A stretch of 32,296 nt of DNA from a virus: positions 1-32,296 of the IMG/VR virus record IMGVR_UViG_3300001683_000165; one strand, 5' to 3'. A program made the position numbers and the translations under genes. This document shows, piece by piece, positions 8,359-14,985 of the stretch. How positions within the stretch are numbered: position 1 is the first letter of the stretch; each line of letters begins with the position of its first letter. Below the pieces are notes generated by a model. That model saw only the letters and a list, made by a program, of their open reading frames with translations. It was not told the origin of the DNA and did no database searches.

Positions 8359-8822
8359 TGCCGACCGCCAGGCGCGAGCTCGTACTCGCGGCGCTCGCCA
8401 CGGCCCTCGCCACGATCACCGGCGTCGCCGGCGTCACCGTCGAGCGCAATCGCGCGGCGCCGGTCGACGGCGACAATGATCTCGACGCCGGCCCGCTTCT
8501 AGTCCTGGTCGACGGCGACCAGGTCGTCGGCGCCGAGCTCGCGACGTTCAAGCTCTATCGCGCGACGCCGACGATCGACGCCTATGTGCAAGCTGCCGGC
8601 GCCGCCGCCGGCTCGATCACGCTCGAGGCGCTGTTCGCCGAGGTCGTCACCGCGCTCGAGACCGACGCCGCGCTCGCCGCCTTGATCCACCGGATCCGGC
8701 CAGGCGAGCTCGAGCCTGGTCTCGACCTCGAGGCCGGCCACCGCGCCGTGGTCGGCTTCGGCCTACGCCCGGCGGTCGACTACTTGACCGATCGCGCCGA
8801 TCCCTACGCGGCGCCGGCCTGA
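8358..8822 (+). CDS. tail terminator-like protein, copy 1
   Basis: 154 residues of the gpU-like tail-terminator type: an N-terminal helix (RRELVLAALATALATI), a beta core (TVERNRAAPV, PLLVLVDGD, TPTIDAYVQAAG), a helix (LEALFAEVVTALETDAAL) and a final strand pair ending HRAVVGFGLRPAVDYLT. Tail terminators cap the tail tube as a hexamer and stop its growth. It lies directly before a second protein of the same plan (8822-9274) with matching positions for MPTxR, VTVER, PLLV, Y-V-A and the closing GHR-phrase, so the two arose by duplication. ATG 8358 shares a base with the preceding stop. Confidence 0.65.
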   Translation: MPTARRELVLAALATALATITGVAGVTVERNRAAPVDGDNDLDAGPLLVLVDGDQVVGAELATFKLYRATPTIDAYVQAAGAAAGSITLEALFAEVVTALETDAALAALIHRIRPGELEPGLDLEAGHRAVVGFGLRPAVDYLTDRADPYAAPA

Positions 8823-9274
8823 TGCCGACGTCGCGCCTCGAGACCGCGATCGCCGGCGTCGAGACCGCCCTCGGGACGGTCGCGGCGATCTCTGGCCTAA
8901 CCGTCGAGCGCGCCCGCGACCATGCGGTGACGCCCGCCGAAATGCCGCTTCTAGTGGTTTACGCCGGCGACGAGCGAAACGAACGCGAGCGGGTTGTCGG
9001 CCTCGGGATTTGGCGGGTTCCGATCCGCGTCGAGGGATACGTCAAGGCGTCGACCATCGACGCCCTCGGCGCCGCGCTAAACGATCTATACGGCCGCGCC
9101 CTCGAGGTACTCGAGGCCGACCAAACGCTCGGCGGCGCCGCGTTGCGCTGCCGCGAGATAAGCCTTTCGACGTCGGTCGATCGCGAGCGCGGTCACCGGC
9201 CGATAATGCAATTCGATCTCGGCCTCGACGTCGACGTCGAGGCCGCCGAGGGCGCTCCGTTCTCGGCACCGTAG
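8822..9274 (+). CDS. tail terminator-like protein, copy 2
   Basis: 150 residues, tandem paralogue of 8358-8822: MPTSRLETAIAGVETALGTV, LTVERARDHAV, MPLLVVYAGDE, VPIRVEGYVKAST, LNDLYGRALEVLEADQTL, and a closing RGHRPIMQFDLGLDV. Only one of the two is expected to be the actual terminator; the other may sit in the neck or act as stopper. It begins on the stop codon of copy 1 and is followed by a strong terminator at 9305, so it closes this small gene block. Confidence 0.65.
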   Translation: MPTSRLETAIAGVETALGTVAAISGLTVERARDHAVTPAEMPLLVVYAGDERNERERVVGLGIWRVPIRVEGYVKASTIDALGAALNDLYGRALEVLEADQTLGGAALRCREISLSTSVDRERGHRPIMQFDLGLDVDVEAAEGAPFSAP

Positions 9275-9304
9275 ACCACCGCGAGCGCCTGGCGCTCTAT
9301 CCCG

Positions 9305-9336
9305 GCCGCCCTGGAATCCCTGGGCGGCTTTTTTTT
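9305..9336 (+). terminator. Rho-independent terminator before major tail protein gene
   Basis: Seven-base-pair GC stem GCCGCCC / GGGCGGC (9305-9311, 9322-9328) with a ten-base loop, followed by eight T (9329-9336). It ends 22 bases before the start of the major tail protein gene; the Shine-Dalgarno of that gene (GGAAAGGA, 9342-9349) lies just past the T run. Confidence 0.9.
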
Positions 9337-9358
9337 GATCTCGGAAAGGATCAAGACT

Positions 9359-9754
9359 ATGGCCGCTGGAAAAGGCGAAGCGTTCCTACTCAAGCACGGC
9401 GACGACACGATCATTGCCGGTTGTCGTTCTAACAATATGACCATGAATAACGAGGCGGTCGACGTCACCACCAAGAGCTCGGCGGGTATGCGCGAGCTTC
9501 TGGCCGGCGGCGGCATCCAATCGTGGACGTTCGACGCCGAGGGCGTGTTTACCGATAGCGCGAGCGAGGAAACCTTGCGCTCGCAGGCCGCCGCCAATGG
9601 TCTCGATACTTACAAGATCGTCGCCGACAACGGCGATTCCTGGTCGGCCTCGTTCCTGGTGACGAACTACGTTCGCGGCGGCCAGCACAACGGCGAGGAA
9701 ACTTTTTCGGCGACCTTCGAGAGCTCGGGAACGGTGACCTACGCGGCCGCCTAG
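9359..9754 (+). CDS. major tail protein (tube)
   Basis: 131 residues in the Phage_tail_2 / TP901-1 tube pattern: KGEAFLLKHGDDTIIAGCRS, NNEAVDVTTKSSAGMRELLAGG, WTFDAEGVFTDSASEETL, and a final beta pair DSWSASFLVTNYVRGG, EETFSATFESSGTVTYAAA. Tube proteins stack as hexamer rings around the tape measure. ATG 9359 is chosen for GGAAAGGA nine bases upstream; an earlier frame-open codon at 9335 lies inside the terminator. Being preceded by a terminator suggests that its own or read-through transcription sets its level. Confidence 0.85.
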   Translation: MAAGKGEAFLLKHGDDTIIAGCRSNNMTMNNEAVDVTTKSSAGMRELLAGGGIQSWTFDAEGVFTDSASEETLRSQAAANGLDTYKIVADNGDSWSASFLVTNYVRGGQHNGEETFSATFESSGTVTYAAA

Positions 9755-9802
9755 ATTCTCGAGCTCGGCCACCCTGCAACGCCACAACCGGGAGTCCTCA
9801 CA

Positions 9803-10162
9803 ATGGCGGCTTTAAGTATTCAAACGATCGTCGAGGCCGGCGTGACGCCGTCCTATGCCTCATGCGCCGGCGGCGGCGACACCGCCGCGAACGCCATGGG
9901 CGACGTTTTACTGCACGTTAAGAACGGCTCGGGCGGCGCCTTGACCGTGACGGTCACCGCGCAAAAGACGACGGGCGAGGTTCCTGGTATGGGATCCCTC
10001 GCGAAAAGCAACGTCGCGGTTTCGGTCGGCGCCGGATCCGAGGAAATGATCGGGCCGTTCGGCCCGCTCGCGTTTAACAATTCGAGCGGCCTTTTGGCGA
10101 TTACCTACTCGGGCGTCACCTCGCTCACGATCGCCGCGATCAAGCTGCCGAGGGTCGCTTGA
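9803..10162 (+). CDS. small beta-rich virion protein
   Basis: 119 residues, Gly/Ser/Ala/Val-rich with regular beta alternation (LLHVKNGSGGALTVTVTAQ, NVAVSVGAGSEEMIGPFGPLAF, GLLAITYSGVTSLTIAAIKL). I recognise the pattern HVKNG..LTVTV...GPFGP..F from small proteins of phage structural operons, often unassigned or called decoration proteins. GGGAG at 9790-9794 serves ATG 9803. It ends on the first base of the next gene's ATG. Confidence 0.65.
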   Translation: MAALSIQTIVEAGVTPSYASCAGGGDTAANAMGDVLLHVKNGSGGALTVTVTAQKTTGEVPGMGSLAKSNVAVSVGAGSEEMIGPFGPLAFNNSSGLLAITYSGVTSLTIAAIKLPRVA

Positions 10163-10545
10163 TGGCGGCGCTTCATAAAATGCTTTTGACCGACGGCGAG
10201 CTCGCCGTCGTCAAAGGCTACCGCGACGACCACGCGGCGCAATGGTCGGCCGGGGACAAGGCGCTAAAGCGTTCGGTGACCATGGCGATTCTCAGGCGCG
10301 GCGGCTTGACCGTCGTCGAGATCGCTAGGCGTTACAAGCGAACCACGGCGGCCGACGTCGCGAACGCCGTTCGCGAGGCGACCGACGCGCTCGAGGTCTA
10401 CGCCGCCAAGCGGCCGCCCTCGACCTGGCCGGCCGATATGATGGCGCTCGCCGCCCTGGTCGCCAGGCCGCGCCCGAAACCTCGGCCGAAAAAGAAAGCG
10501 CCGGCCGCCAAGACCAAGACCGCGCGAGCTCGCCGGCGTGGCTAA
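10162..10545 (+). CDS. basic protein with DnaA-domain-IV-like HTH
   Basis: 127 residues, unknown function, in the tail operon just ahead of the tail chaperones. Residues 36-78 (KRSVTMAILRRGG, LTVVEIARRYKRTTAADV, REATDALE) run like the C-terminal DNA-binding domain of DnaA, in which a helix is followed by LSLPEIGRxFGRDHTTV and a closing helix. The last twenty residues are Lys/Arg/Pro/Ala-rich and look disordered and nucleic-acid-binding. ATG 10162 overlaps the previous stop. The HTH reading is by eye; a plain helical tail-assembly protein is the alternative. Confidence 0.5.
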   Translation: MAALHKMLLTDGELAVVKGYRDDHAAQWSAGDKALKRSVTMAILRRGGLTVVEIARRYKRTTAADVANAVREATDALEVYAAKRPPSTWPADMMALAALVARPRPKPRPKKKAPAAKTKTARARRRG

Positions 10546-10945
10546 CCGGCTACGCGGCGAGGTCGAGCTCGAGATCGCCGGCAAAACCTGGACCTTGCGC
10601 CCGAGCTTCGCGGCGATCTGCGAGATCGAGGATCAAACCCGCATGACGATCGAAGACGTTTTCGGGATCGGCCTCGCGCGCAACCTCGGTGTCGGTATGA
10701 CCGCGATCATAATTCACGCCGGGATCCGCGCGGCTCATGGCGACGACGCGCCGAGCTTCGCCGAGCTCGGCGACGCCCTGGTCGAGCACGGTTACAAAAA
10801 GACGCACGCGCCGCTCGTCGAGCCCGGCGCCGCCAACTATCTCGGTTATGGCGGCCTGGTTCTGTTTCTAACCGGCGCTATGGGATTTGATCCGGCCGCC
10901 GCCGACGAGCTCGTCGACGGCGTCGACCTCGAAAAAAAAGCCTAA
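10538..10945 (+). CDS. tail assembly chaperone, upstream part (GTA/TAC_11-like)
   Basis: 135 residues from GTG 10538, overlapping the previous gene by eight bases. The opening GEVELEIAGKTWTLRPSFAAICEIEDQT is the hallmark of the gene-transfer-agent-type tail chaperone (Phage_TAC_11). Function by analogy with lambda G: coats the tape measure before the tube forms. The reading frame ends in LEKKA-stop, where an eight-A run allows a -1 shift into the following chaperone frame. Confidence 0.8.
   Translation: MANRLRGEVELEIAGKTWTLRPSFAAICEIEDQTRMTIEDVFGIGLARNLGVGMTAIIIHAGIRAAHGDDAPSFAELGDALVEHGYKKTHAPLVEPGAANYLGYGGLVLFLTGAMGFDPAAADELVDGVDLEKKA
10932..10939 (+). other. -1 ribosomal frameshift site (A8)
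   Basis: CTCGAAAAAAAAGCCTAA: eight A in a row, read in frame zero as GAA-AAA-AAA, two codons before the stop. A shift back by one base reads AGC-CTA-AAC-GCC-GAT and stays open into the frame of the next chaperone part (ATG 10972). This is the A-AAA-AAA(G) form used by many G/GT pairs. The A run stands out in such GC-rich DNA. Confidence 0.8.
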
Positions 10946-11214
10946 ACGCCGATCGCACCTGGCTCGAGGCGATGCGCGAAAATGCTTTCGCCTTGGGCTG
11001 GTCGCCGGCCGAGTTCTATCCGGCGACGGCCCGCGACCTTAACGCCGCCGTTCGCGGTTTCAATCGCCGCCACGGCGGCGGCAAGTCAACCAAACCCGGC
11101 GCCAACGCGCCGAGCCGACCCGACCTCGACGCCATGATCGCTCGCGACAAAGAGCGCCAGGCGCAAAAGACGGCCGACCTGGCCGCCGTTGAACCGCAAG
11201 GGGATTCTGACTGA
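10939..11214 (+). CDS. tail assembly chaperone, frameshift extension (TAC_6-like)
   Basis: Second half of the chaperone pair. After the -1 shift the frame reads SLNADRTWLEAMRENAFALG, then WSPAEFYPATARDLNAAVRGF, the signature of the alphaproteobacterial Phage_TAC_6 group (WxxAxxxALGxxPxEFWxLTPREL). The domain signature begins before ATG 10972, so the natural product is the fused protein of about 225 residues (134 from the upstream frame plus 91), not a free 80-residue protein. The tail is rich in Lys, Asp and Gln. It ends on the first base of the tape-measure ATG at 11214. In lambda the equivalent T part recruits the tube protein to the tape measure. Confidence 0.75.
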   Translation, partial: SLNADRTWLEAMRENAFALGWSPAEFYPATARDLNAAVRGFNRRHGGGKSTKPGANAPSRPDLDAMIARDKERQAQKTADLAAVEPQGDSD

Positions 11215-13808
11215 TGGCGCAAGTTCTCGAGAAGCTTCTCTATGTAGTCGAGGGCGACACTAAGAAAATGCGTACCGAGCTCAAAAAAGCCGAGGGCGTT
11301 GCAAAACGATCCGGCGACAATATGGGCCGCTCGTTCGCCGGCCTAAATAACCGGATCCGCGCCGGCGAGGCGGCCATGACCGGCTTTCGCTTTTCCATGG
11401 CGGCCGCCGCCGGGATCGCCGGCGTCGGCGCCCTGGTCAAATCTCAAATCCTCGCCGCCGACCTGATCGGCAAAACCGCCGACGCGATCGGGATCGGCAC
11501 CGACGCCCTGCAAGAGTACCGCCACGCCGCGAGCCTGGCCGGCGTCGAGCAAGGCAAGCTCGACGGCGCCCTAAAGAAAGCGACGAAGAATATAGGCGAG
11601 CTCGAAAAGAGCTCGAGCGAGCTCGAGACCACGCTCGGCGACCTGGCGCCCGCGTTGCTCGAGGATATGCGCGCCGTGGATTCCGTCGAGGCGGCCCTCG
11701 CGCTCGCGTTTCGCGCCATGGCCGAGATGGAAGATCAAACCCGCCGCGCGGCCGTCGCCGCCGCCCTGTTCGGCCGGGCTGGCATTGATATGACGCTGAT
11801 CGTTCGCAATGGATCCAAGGCGTTTGACGAGACCCGCGAGGCGGCGCACCGGCTCGGCCTGGTTCTCGACGAGGCGCTGATTCGCAAGGCCGAGGTGATT
11901 AACGATAAGTGGACGATTTTTACCGACGGGCTCGCGGTTAAGTTTCAGGATTTTGTTTTACGCTCAGTTAGTGGCTGGCAATTCTTGCTCGACGCCCTCG
12001 AGAATGGATTGCCCGGCGCGGTGCTATCCGACGTCGAGCGCCTGGCCGCCGACGCCGATCGCCTGGCCGACGCCTTTCGCGAGCTCGTCGAGGTCCGCGC
12101 CCGCCTGGCCGCCGGCGGTCAAAGCATGGGCGAGGAAATGGCCGACCTCGATTCCGAGTTCACTCTCTCGGCCGAGGTTCGCAAGCTCGCCACCGCCCAA
12201 GGGCTCGGCCGGGGCCAACGCCCGCCCGCCGCCTTCGCGCCCTCGAGCTCGTCGCCGGCCGAGGATGCGCCGCCGGCGCGAGGCGCCGACGTCACCACAA
12301 GCAAAAGTAAATTGCCTGGCGCCTCGGCGACGGCGCGCCTGGTCCCGCCCGAGCTCGGCTTGACGCCAATCGTTCGCGAGATCAATCGCGAGCTCGGCCG
12401 GCTCTACGCCGAGCGGATCGCCGCCGAGAAAAAGCTCGACGAGGAAGCGGCGGCCGATCGCCTCGAGCAATTCGACGCCGCGATCAAGGCCGAGGAAGCG
12501 GCGGCCGTCGCCCGCCTGGCCGCCCTCGATCACTTGCACGCCGAGGAATTACGCGGCGACGAGTTCGTGTTTTCACAGCAAGAGCTCATGGCGCGCGAGG
12601 CCGATCGCCGGCGCAAAGAGATCGACGAGCTCGTCGAGGCCGGCGTCGTCACCGAGCGCGAGGCGGCCAAGGCTAAACTCGCTATTAGCGTTGAATACAA
12701 CGACAAGGTCATTGACCTCGAGCGCGAGCGCACCGAGGAACTAGCGAGCTCGATCGAGGATAGCTATCGGCGCATGGACGACGTCCTGGTCGATAGCCTG
12801 TCGCGCGGCAAGTTCCAATGGCGCGATTTTGCCAGGGTGGCGATTGAATCGGTCGCCGATATAGCGCGTTCGTGGTTGCGGGTTTCGGCCGGGCCGTCGG
12901 CGACGGCGACGACCGGCTCGCTGGTCGGCTCGATCGCTAGCTCGCTCTTTGGTTTTCAACACGGCGGCAAGGTCAAGGGCGGCGCGGCGATTATCGTCGG
13001 CGAGGCCGGCGAGGAAGTTTTCATTCCGCCGAGCGACGGCGAGATCATTCCCAATCACAAGCTGCGCGGCTTTACCGGCGGCGGCGCCGGCGCCGCCCGC
13101 GACCGCTTCGACCACGCGGCGCCGCACGCCGTGCACCTCGACGCCGACGTCGATCCCGCGCTCGCCGGCTTCATGGGGATCACCGCGCCGCCTGGTTCCG
13201 GCCTCATGTTCGCGATCGCTCGCGCCCTCGGCCGCTTCGGCGTGGTCGGGAGTCCAAAGGGTAAGCCAATGGGCAAGCTCCCTGGTATGGATATGGCGGC
13301 GAGCGACCTGGTCCGCGACGGTTGGGATAATGCCAAGGCCGACGCCGCCGCCATGGGCAAGGCGGCCGACTCCGCCGTCGCCGCCGGCCAGGGCCGGCTC
13401 GCGCGGCACGGAAATCTCGAATCTCTCGGATTTTCGACCAACGATCAAAACCGGGCCGGCGGCGGCGGAATGTTTAGCGGCCACAACGCGCCCGCCGGCC
13501 CGATCGGCCACGGCGCCGGCGGCGTCGATCGGGCAACCGGCGGCAAGCTGCTGCGCGGCCAGGTCGCCAACGTCGGTGAGGCTGGTATTGAGGTTTTCGC
13601 GCCGCGCGTGCCGGCCCTGGGCGGCGGCGGCGGCGGCGGATCCGCCGCGTCGATGACGATCGTGCAACATTTCGATTTCACCGGCGCGAGCCTCGAGGCC
13701 GAGGCCAAACTCAGGAACACCGCCGACGCGATCAAGCGCGACACCCTGGCCGCCGTTCAAGCGAGCTCGGCGCTCGGCGGCGAGTTCGCTCGCATGCGTA
13801 GGGTTTAG
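11214..13808 (+). CDS. tail tape measure protein
   Basis: 864 residues directly after the chaperones. N-terminal coiled-coil (VEGDTKKMRTELKKAEGVAKRS), then a hydrophobic Ala/Gly stretch (MAAAAGIAGVGALV), ADLIGKTADAIGIGTDAL as in the family, helical Glu/Ala-rich middle (residues 395-520) and a glycine-rich C-terminal part. Two related C-terminal motifs, IVGEAGEEVFIPPSDG (near 600) and NVGEAGIEVFAPRVP (near 785), are the usual tape-measure end signature, here present twice. Using the usual 0.15 nm per residue, the tail would be about 130 nm. Starts by ATG overlap with the chaperone stop. Confidence 0.92.
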   Translation: MAQVLEKLLYVVEGDTKKMRTELKKAEGVAKRSGDNMGRSFAGLNNRIRAGEAAMTGFRFSMAAAAGIAGVGALVKSQILAADLIGKTADAIGIGTDALQEYRHAASLAGVEQGKLDGALKKATKNIGELEKSSSELETTLGDLAPALLEDMRAVDSVEAALALAFRAMAEMEDQTRRAAVAAALFGRAGIDMTLIVRNGSKAFDETREAAHRLGLVLDEALIRKAEVINDKWTIFTDGLAVKFQDFVLRSVSGWQFLLDALENGLPGAVLSDVERLAADADRLADAFRELVEVRARLAAGGQSMGEEMADLDSEFTLSAEVRKLATAQGLGRGQRPPAAFAPSSSSPAEDAPPARGADVTTSKSKLPGASATARLVPPELGLTPIVREINRELGRLYAERIAAEKKLDEEAAADRLEQFDAAIKAEEAAAVARLAALDHLHAEELRGDEFVFSQQELMAREADRRRKEIDELVEAGVVTEREAAKAKLAISVEYNDKVIDLERERTEELASSIEDSYRRMDDVLVDSLSRGKFQWRDFARVAIESVADIARSWLRVSAGPSATATTGSLVGSIASSLFGFQHGGKVKGGAAIIVGEAGEEVFIPPSDGEIIPNHKLRGFTGGGAGAARDRFDHAAPHAVHLDADVDPALAGFMGITAPPGSGLMFAIARALGRFGVVGSPKGKPMGKLPGMDMAASDLVRDGWDNAKADAAAMGKAADSAVAAGQGRLARHGNLESLGFSTNDQNRAGGGGMFSGHNAPAGPIGHGAGGVDRATGGKLLRGQVANVGEAGIEVFAPRVPALGGGGGGGSAASMTIVQHFDFTGASLEAEAKLRNTADAIKRDTLAAVQASSALGGEFARMRRV

Positions 13809-13817
13809 GGGACCGCC

Positions 13818-14410
13818 ATGACAACGATCTATCTCCCGGCCGCGCCGGGCTTTGTCGAGTCCAGTTTCTCGCTCAAGTATGCGACGCAGTCATTCCGCTC
13901 GACCTTGAATCCTGGCGCCGTGCAAACCGTCGAGCTACCTGGCGCCCTGTGGAACGCGCGCTACACCCTGCCGGCTATGTCGGCCGGCCAGGCCGCCGCC
14001 TGGCCGCCGGGCGGTTCTATGGTTTCGATCCCGACCACCGGGCGCCGCGCGGCGCCTATGACGCCGGCCAAGATACGCCGCTCGTCGACGGCGCCGCGCA
14101 AACCGGCAACGCGCTCGCCCTCGACGGTTTCCGCGCCGCCGCGACGGTCGGGATCCTCGAGCCTGGCGATTATTTCCAAGTAGGCGACGAGCTCAAGATT
14201 ATCACCGAGCGCCTCGATTGCGATTCCTCGGGCGACGCGACGGTGACTTTCGAGCCGGCCCTTGTGGCGGCGCCGGCCGACGATGCGCCGTTGATCCTGG
14301 TCAACCCGGTCGCGATCATGCAACTCGCCGGCGACGGCGCGGCGGCCTGGTCGGGCAACCTTAACCGGATCACCGTCGGCTTTTCATTCGCCGCCCTCGA
14401 GGCGTTCTAA
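13818..14410 (+). pseudogene. distal tail protein gene, frame-broken
   Basis: One gene seen in two frames. From ATG 13818 (GGGGACCGCC upstream): TIYLPAAPGFVESSFSLKYA, TLNPGAVQTVELPGALWNARYT up to QAAAW at about 14003. From about 14003, in the -1 frame, AAGRFYGFDPDHRAPRGAYD, LVDGAAQTGNALALDGF, LEPGDYFQVGDELKIITE and AAAWSGNLNRITVGFSF to a stop at 14408. Proteins of this family (distal tail-like, D3-type siphophages) carry about ten further residues between W and the GRF block, so a short out-of-frame deletion is likely. No slippery sequence is visible. As it would attach fibre/hub to tube, loss should block tail assembly; an assembly or sequencing error is just as plausible. Confidence 0.75.
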
Positions 14411-14985
14411 TGGCGCGCACACTCACCGTTGGCGCCAAAACCGAATCCTTGCTCGCCGACGGCGCCAAGGCGGTTTTCCTGGTCAAGCTCGAATTTGATA
14501 GCGGCGCGGTCCGCACCTGGTCGGGCCGGGGATCCCTGACATTCGATAGCGAGGTTTATACCGGGACCGGCGACGTCGGCTCGCTGTCGCCGGCCGAGGA
14601 AGGTCGCGAGCTTCGCGCGTTCTCGATCACCTATCTACTGTCGGGCGTGCCGGCGACAAATCTCTCGCTGGCGCTCACCGAGGATATTGTCGGCCGGCCG
14701 GGGACGGTTTGGCTCGGCTTCCTTGATTCCAACTATGACCTGGTCGCCGATCCGGCGGTTATCTTTCGCGGCCGCATGGATACCATGACCGTTCGCCTCG
14801 GCGAGACTGCCGAGGTCGCAGTTACGTTGCTCAATCGCTCGGCCGATTGGGATGTGGTGCGCGAGCGGCTTTATACCGACGCCGGGCAACGCTCGCGCAA
14901 CGGCGGCCAGTTCGCCGACGATACCGCCCTCCGCTTTGTCTCTCAGGTTATCGAGCGAACGATTATATGGGGCGTCGCGCCATGA
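14410..14985 (+). CDS. tail-tip / baseplate hub protein (DUF2163-like)
   Basis: 191 residues between the distal-tail gene and gpJ. The pattern LVKLEFDSGAVRTWSGRGSL, YTGTGDVGSLSP, then RLGETAEVAVTLLNRSADWD and a final ADDTALRFVSQVIERTIIWG resembles the tail-hub proteins of D3-like and GTA-like tails (DUF2163 neighbourhood), equivalent in place to lambda L/K. It starts one base into the preceding stop and overlaps the gpJ gene by four bases (ATGA). No peptidase residues (NlpC/P60 Cys-His) are visible in this tail-tip set. Confidence 0.65.
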   Translation: MARTLTVGAKTESLLADGAKAVFLVKLEFDSGAVRTWSGRGSLTFDSEVYTGTGDVGSLSPAEEGRELRAFSITYLLSGVPATNLSLALTEDIVGRPGTVWLGFLDSNYDLVADPAVIFRGRMDTMTVRLGETAEVAVTLLNRSADWDVVRERLYTDAGQRSRNGGQFADDTALRFVSQVIERTIIWGVAP

